DNA from: Coriobacteriia bacterium
GTDB lineage: Bacteria; Actinomycetota; Coriobacteriia; Anaerosomatales; JAAXUF01
Direction: 5' to 3'
Length of the DNA: 64,000 nt
Assembly: GCA_013334745.1 (NCBI GenBank)
Contig: JAAXWY010000007.1
Location: 1 to 64,000, forward strand
A program made the position numbers and the translations under genes. Of the stretch, positions 60,704 through 64,000 are shown one piece after another (the stretch's first letter is position 1; each line of letters begins with the position of its first letter). Under the pieces are notes generated by a model. That model was not told the origin of the DNA. It ran no database searches and was given only the letters and a program-made list of their open reading frames with translations.

Positions 60704-60727
60704 ATGTGTACACAAAGTTGTACACAT
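60704..60727. promoter_or_regulatory. Palindromic operator upstream of oxoamine synthase
   Basis: A perfect 9-base inverted repeat, ATGTGTACA and TGTACACAT, separated by six bases (CAAAGT). On the minus strand a TACTAT box (60727-60732 region) abuts it, so the operator would cover the transcription start of the gene at 59442-60662. The size and symmetry fit a dimeric TetR- or GntR-like regulator. No candidate regulator gene is adjacent. Confidence 0.65.
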
Positions 60728-60806
60728 AGTAACACCATCCGAGAAGCGGGTTCACTTCGGCGACGAATGAAGGCCTCCGGGACAAGGACCCGGACCGTGC
60801 GCCGGC

Positions 60807-61796
60807 TCAGCGCTGAGCGGGTACGCTCGCCCGTTCGAGGATCCCGGACTGAATCGCCGCCTGGAACTGGTCCACCGGCACGGTCGCATCCCAATTGCCG
60901 GTCACCTTGGCGGCGCCGAAGATGGCGAGCCATAGACCCACGACGAGCAACGGCCACACCCAGGGGGCGATACGCGTTCGCCCGAGCACCTTGGCCTCCA
61001 GGCAGCCCTCCACAGGGCATACCTTGACGCAGTCCATGCAGCCGTCGCACTCGGTGTCGCGCACCGATCGCACGCGGTCGGGATGGCAGTACGCGTGACA
61101 GGCTGCCGAGCACTTGCCGCATGCGATGCACGTATCGGCGTCTCGGGTCACAGAACATGGCGAAGCGACCGCTACCGCGGCGTAGAGTCCGCCAACGGGA
61201 CATAGATACCGACACCACACGGGCCCGATCAGCGCGGACACGACCCCGGCGAGCAACGCCACGATCAAGAAGATGGGCTCACCCATCAACCCGAGGATCT
61301 TGAGGTCCGCGACCCACATGTACGGCAGGCTCCGGAACGCAACCGCCTCGCCCAGGGATACTGACATGAGCATGAAGACGACGATCGCCGTCAGCGCGAA
61401 CCGGACACCGCGTCCCGCGAGGTCCATCCATTTCGGGGGCACGAAATTGCGCCCCAGCACGCGCCGTCCAAGCGCCGCGCACGCCTCCCAGACCGTCCCG
61501 ACCGGGCAGATCCAGCCACAGAAACCGCGCCTGAAGAGAACAGAGACAGTGAGCGCCGCGATGATGATCACAAGCCCCGCCGGCAGCAGCGTGTCCCATC
61601 CGCCACCACGCACCCAGGCAAAGAAGCTCGTGAAGTGGCCGACCGGCAAGAGGCCCGCCGGCGCCTCCGGCCTCGGAACAAACGGGCCTTCGCCCCGTGC
61701 CCATGCCGCGAACATGAACAGCTGCACACACGAGGCTATGAAGAAGACGAGGAAGGCGCTCTTGATGAACCAACGGCCGGTAAGGAAGTCACGCAT
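60807..61796 (-). CDS. Membrane polyferredoxin, NapH/CcoG-like
   Basis: This 329-residue inner-membrane protein has about six helices. It has two CxxxCP motifs in membrane loops (FCGWICPVGT and WCRYLCPVGG) and two cytoplasmic 4Fe-4S motifs (CIACGKCSAACHAYC and CDGCMDCVKVCP). This build is shared by NapH, NosR-C and CcoG and moves electrons between the quinone/membrane side and cytoplasmic donors. The electron partner is not evident. Start ATG 61796 has GGAG eight bases upstream. Divergent from DJ-1, with about 100 bases between. Confidence 0.86.
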   Translation of the reverse strand: MRDFLTGRWFIKSAFLVFFIASCVQLFMFAAWARGEGPFVPRPEAPAGLLPVGHFTSFFAWVRGGGWDTLLPAGLVIIIAALTVSVLFRRGFCGWICPVGTVWEACAALGRRVLGRNFVPPKWMDLAGRGVRFALTAIVVFMLMSVSLGEAVAFRSLPYMWVADLKILGLMGEPIFLIVALLAGVVSALIGPVWCRYLCPVGGLYAAVAVASPCSVTRDADTCIACGKCSAACHAYCHPDRVRSVRDTECDGCMDCVKVCPVEGCLEAKVLGRTRIAPWVWPLLVVGLWLAIFGAAKVTGNWDATVPVDQFQAAIQSGILERASVPAQR

Positions 61797-61897
61797 CAAA
61801 GAAACTCCGGTCTTGTCGGGATGCGGGTGCCGGCCGCGCAGTAGGATGGGTATAGTATTAGGGAACATTACCGCATTACGACAGAAGGAACCTCTTG

Positions 61898-62416
61898 ATG
61901 CCTCGCGTTCTCATGGTCATCGCACCCGAGATCTTCCGGGACGAAGAGTACGCGCATCCCAAGGAGGTTCTGGAGTCGCGTGGCGCTCAGGTGACCACGG
62001 CGAGCGTGGCACCGGGCGAGTGTATCGGAAAGCTTGGGATGCATGCGCAGGCCCAGATCTCCGTGCGCGATGCCGCGAGCGAGTCGTGGGATGCGGTCGT
62101 GTTTGTTGGCGGAGCGGGGGCGTCGGTGTTCTTCGATGACCCCGATGCGCATGCACTTGCACGCAGCGCCGGCGAGGGTGACGGCGTGTTGGCTGCCATC
62201 TGTGTCGCGCCATCGACACTCGCTCGAGCCGGTCTGCTCGGCGGTGTGATGGCAACCGCGTTCCCCTCGCAGCGAGACGACCTCGTCGCGCACGGGGCTT
62301 TGTGGAGCGACGGACCGGTTACGGTCGCAGGTCGCATCGTGACGGCGAACGGGCCGGAAGCGGCGGTCGAATTCGGCACCGCTATCGGCGACTTGATCGG
62401 GCTGGAAGAGCACTAG
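61898..62416 (+). CDS. DJ-1/PfpI family protein
   Basis: This 172-residue protein has the DJ-1/PfpI fold: RVLMVIAPEIFRDEEY at the N-terminus, VVFVGGAG, and the nucleophile elbow with Cys102 in AAICVAPSTLARAG. Family roles include proteases, glyoxalases and redox-stress sensors; the Glu near 11-17 that supports the Cys is present. Start ATG 61898 follows AAGGA. It is followed 43 bases later by a rubrerythrin, which suggests an oxidative or carbonyl stress unit (inference). Confidence 0.88.
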   Translation: MPRVLMVIAPEIFRDEEYAHPKEVLESRGAQVTTASVAPGECIGKLGMHAQAQISVRDAASESWDAVVFVGGAGASVFFDDPDAHALARSAGEGDGVLAAICVAPSTLARAGLLGGVMATAFPSQRDDLVAHGALWSDGPVTVAGRIVTANGPEAAVEFGTAIGDLIGLEEH

Positions 62417-62459
62417 GGGCTGAATCGCGCACGTCGAGCAGAAGGACCGAGGGGGCAAC

Positions 62460-62999
62460 GTGGAGTTCTATCGCTGTCGAATCTGTGGAGAGACGTACCT
62501 TGGTGCCAAGGCGCCCAGTCGCTGCCCCTTTTGCGGAGTGACCGAGGACTACATGGTGCCCACCATCGAGTTCGATGAGAACGTGGCCACACCGCAACTC
62601 AGCGAGTCTGAGCACACTGACGTCCTCCACGCGATTGACATGGAGCGTGGCAACGCGCGCTTCTACCGCGCCCTCGGGCTGCGCCACGACAACCCCAAGC
62701 TTGCCAGCGCCTTCAAGCGGCTCGCATCGATCGAAGCCGAGCACTGCTCTCTGTTCTGCAAGCTCGCCGGAGCGGACAAGCCCACCGACCTGCTCGAACC
62801 CGCCGAGGAGAACGGCACGTGGTGCGACGGGGTCAACGAGTCTCTCGCTCGTGAGCTGCGCGCCTCAAACTACTACGCCGAAGTCGCGGGCCGAGCGCGC
62901 AACGAGCGCGTCGCCGAGGTCTTTCTCGCGCTCGCAGCGGTCGAACGGGATCACATCGAGCTCGACGGCCTCGCCGCGCACGTGGCGGAATGCAGCTAG
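62460..62999 (+). CDS. Reverse-type rubrerythrin
   Basis: This 179-residue protein has an N-terminal rubredoxin-type iron site (Cys6-x2-Cys9, Cys22-x2-Cys25) and a C-terminal ferritin-like di-iron domain with Glu/His pairs in AIDMERGNARFY, IEAEHCSLF, ASNYYAEV and VERDHIELD. Classical rubrerythrin has the rubredoxin at the C-terminus, so this is the reversed order, known from clostridia as a peroxide/oxygen reductase. The spacing CRICG-12-CPFCG is rubredoxin-like but short. Start GTG 62460 after GAGGGGG. Confidence 0.87.
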   Translation: MEFYRCRICGETYLGAKAPSRCPFCGVTEDYMVPTIEFDENVATPQLSESEHTDVLHAIDMERGNARFYRALGLRHDNPKLASAFKRLASIEAEHCSLFCKLAGADKPTDLLEPAEENGTWCDGVNESLARELRASNYYAEVAGRARNERVAEVFLALAAVERDHIELDGLAAHVAECS

Positions 63000-63024
63000 A
63001 GTAACGCAGACGCCGGGCCGAGTC

Positions 63025-64000
63025 TCAGCGCGCGGCCGTCTCGCGAAAGAGCTGGTCATAGGCGGGCGCGAGGTTCTCGATGAGAAACGGCCGAGACAAC
63101 TCCCGCGCGGCTAGTGGCCGAGGGCGATGCTGCACCATCCCCCGAAGCCGCGACACCAACTGCTCCCGGCCGGCGTAGCGGTACTCCGCCGGGTAGATCT
63201 CCGGGTATGCCAACCTGTCGGGCACGAGTGGTGTGGCGCCCAAGTGGCACGCCTCTATCATCGCCAGCCCGAAGAACTCGTTGTCGGCGGTCGAGACTGC
63301 GATGTCCGCACTGGCAAGCAGTCGGCCATACTCGGCACGACTCTCCGGCTGTTCGCAGTGGACCAGTCGCTCCCCCAGGGAATCGGCAAGCTCACGCATG
63401 GACTGTTCTGTCTCGCGGAAGCTCTGCCCTGCGACGACCACCTCGAAGTCGAGACCCTCATCAGCAAGCTGCCGTACCGCCGAGAAGAACTCGTCAGGGT
63501 TCTTGTCGTGCTCCCAGCGATGCGGCCAGATGATGCGGCATCGGGGGCCACGGGTTGGTGCCGCATCGAAACACGCCGTGTCGAACGGCGGGGCCAGAAC
63601 ACGCGACTTGGCAGCGATGCTCTCGGCGAGCCCTGAAGGCCTGCAGTCGGGGAACTGCGCGATGAACCCGGGAATCTCCTCGACGAAGCGTTGGAGGTTC
63701 CACCGGGTGTTGAAGACGCAGGCTTCCGCCGAGAGCGCGCTCGTGATGTTGGTGAGCGGAAACTGGAAGTCCCACTCGGCGGTGTGGCGATTGGGATAGA
63801 CGAGCTGGTTCTCATGGAAATACACGATGGCCGGCACGGCCGCCAGTCGCGATCCCGCTAGACCGCGAAACTCCGCGAGGTTGAGAAACGTCGAGGCAAG
63901 AATCACGTCGAACGGCGGCGCGGCCTCCCCGGCGAGTGCGCGTGCATCCGCTGCCATCGAGATCGCCGCTCCGCGCATGCGCCATTTCCACTTGCGCGCC
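63025..64000 (-). CDS. tRNA-queuosine mannosyltransferase homologue (DUF3524), partial
   Basis: This is a glycosyltransferase with an N-terminal DUF3524 domain. The first codons lie beyond the right edge: the frame stays open to base 64000 and reads RKWKWRMRGAA, a conserved stretch of the family's N-terminal domain, so ATG 63978 is not the start. Other marks are IVYFHENQLVYPNR (the family hallmark), WDFQFPLTNITSAL, a GT-B C-terminal half with IIWPHRWEHDKNPDEFF and STADNEFFGLAMIEACHLG. Homologues include GTDC1/QTMAN, which adds mannose to queuosine in tRNA-Asp. The bacterial substrate is unproven. Confidence 0.85.
   Translation of the reverse strand, partial: ARKWKWRMRGAAISMAADARALAGEAAPPFDVILASTFLNLAEFRGLAGSRLAAVPAIVYFHENQLVYPNRHTAEWDFQFPLTNITSALSAEACVFNTRWNLQRFVEEIPGFIAQFPDCRPSGLAESIAAKSRVLAPPFDTACFDAAPTRGPRCRIIWPHRWEHDKNPDEFFSAVRQLADEGLDFEVVVAGQSFRETEQSMRELADSLGERLVHCEQPESRAEYGRLLASADIAVSTADNEFFGLAMIEACHLGATPLVPDRLAYPEIYPAEYRYAGREQLVSRLRGMVQHRPRPLAARELSRPFLIENLAPAYDQLFRETAAR

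Noticed and set aside
63978-64000. Taking ATG 63978 as the start of the mannosyltransferase homologue
   Set aside because: The frame stays open to the edge and encodes the family-conserved RKWKWRM just upstream, so the gene is truncated by the window.

Overview
The window reads as chromosome of a GC-rich Actinomycetota with a strictly anaerobic, amino-acid- and hydrogen-using lifestyle, most like a deep Coriobacteriia / Anaerosomatales-type lineage. The evidence is actinobacterial gene families (a GarA-like FHA protein next to an FtsR-like MerR regulator, an RsiG-like protein), two ferredoxin-dependent 2-oxoacid oxidoreductases (iorAB, korAB), a group 3b [NiFe] hydrogenase, a split glycine decarboxylase, a reversed rubrerythrin, and no respiratory chain. 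The taxonomic placement is inference. Coding density is very high, most genes lie on the minus strand, and many neighbours overlap by 1 or 4 bases (ATGA, GTGA, TGATG), which implies long translationally coupled operons.

Layout. (1) 1-5953, minus: iorA-iorB-ACT protein-two Liv-type binding proteins-livH (cut by the left edge), an import-and-oxidise unit for aromatic or branched amino acids. A second ACT protein paired with a phenylacetate-CoA ligase (19379-21125) probably completes the energy-yielding end. (2) 6071-7192: a secreted NlpC/P60 hydrolase. (3) 7380-11783, minus: RsiG-like c-di-GMP-site protein, 87-residue orphan, zinc-ribbon FHA protein, FtsR-like regulator, PD-(D/E)XK-like protein, hpt, K+ channel/RCK and apt, ending in a clear terminator. 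(4) 11908-17141: glycine cleavage gcvT-gcvH-gcvPA-gcvPB with lipM. (5) 17228-27306: envelope genes (D,D-carboxypeptidase, VanW/G5 protein, nucleotidyltransferase fused to a degraded phosphomannomutase, pgsA, corA) plus a membrane protein with a degenerate GGDEF domain. (6) 27375-33760: SulP and EamA transporters, two flavoproteins, a methyltransferase.

(7) 33815-38262: hydBGDA hydrogenase with its maturation protease. (8) 38438-41745: M28 peptidase, an unusual ATP10-like/DUF427 fusion and a GAF-HD-GYP protein. (9) About 41.9-49.7 kb: a looser accessory stretch (PH-like/zinc-ribbon protein, CPBP protease, LtrA, cytosolic-type arylsulfatase, small membrane proteins, YbjQ) ending at tRNA-Pro(GGG). 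A 10-base copy of the tRNA 3' end followed by its own hairpin at 43.6 kb hints at an old tRNA-targeted insertion. (10) 49937-54957: DUF3786, DUF190, coaBC, korAB. (11) 54982-59309: two overlapping membrane GGDEF-HD-GYP genes. (12) 59442-64000: an alpha-oxoamine synthase with a perfect palindromic operator, a membrane polyferredoxin, DJ-1, reversed rubrerythrin, and a queuosine-tRNA mannosyltransferase homologue cut by the right edge.

Together the genes describe an anaerobe that oxidises 2-oxoacids with ferredoxin, exchanges electrons with H2 and NADP, cleaves glycine, and invests heavily in cyclic-di-nucleotide signalling: three HD-GYP proteins, three GGDEF-type domains (one dead) and one RsiG-like protein.
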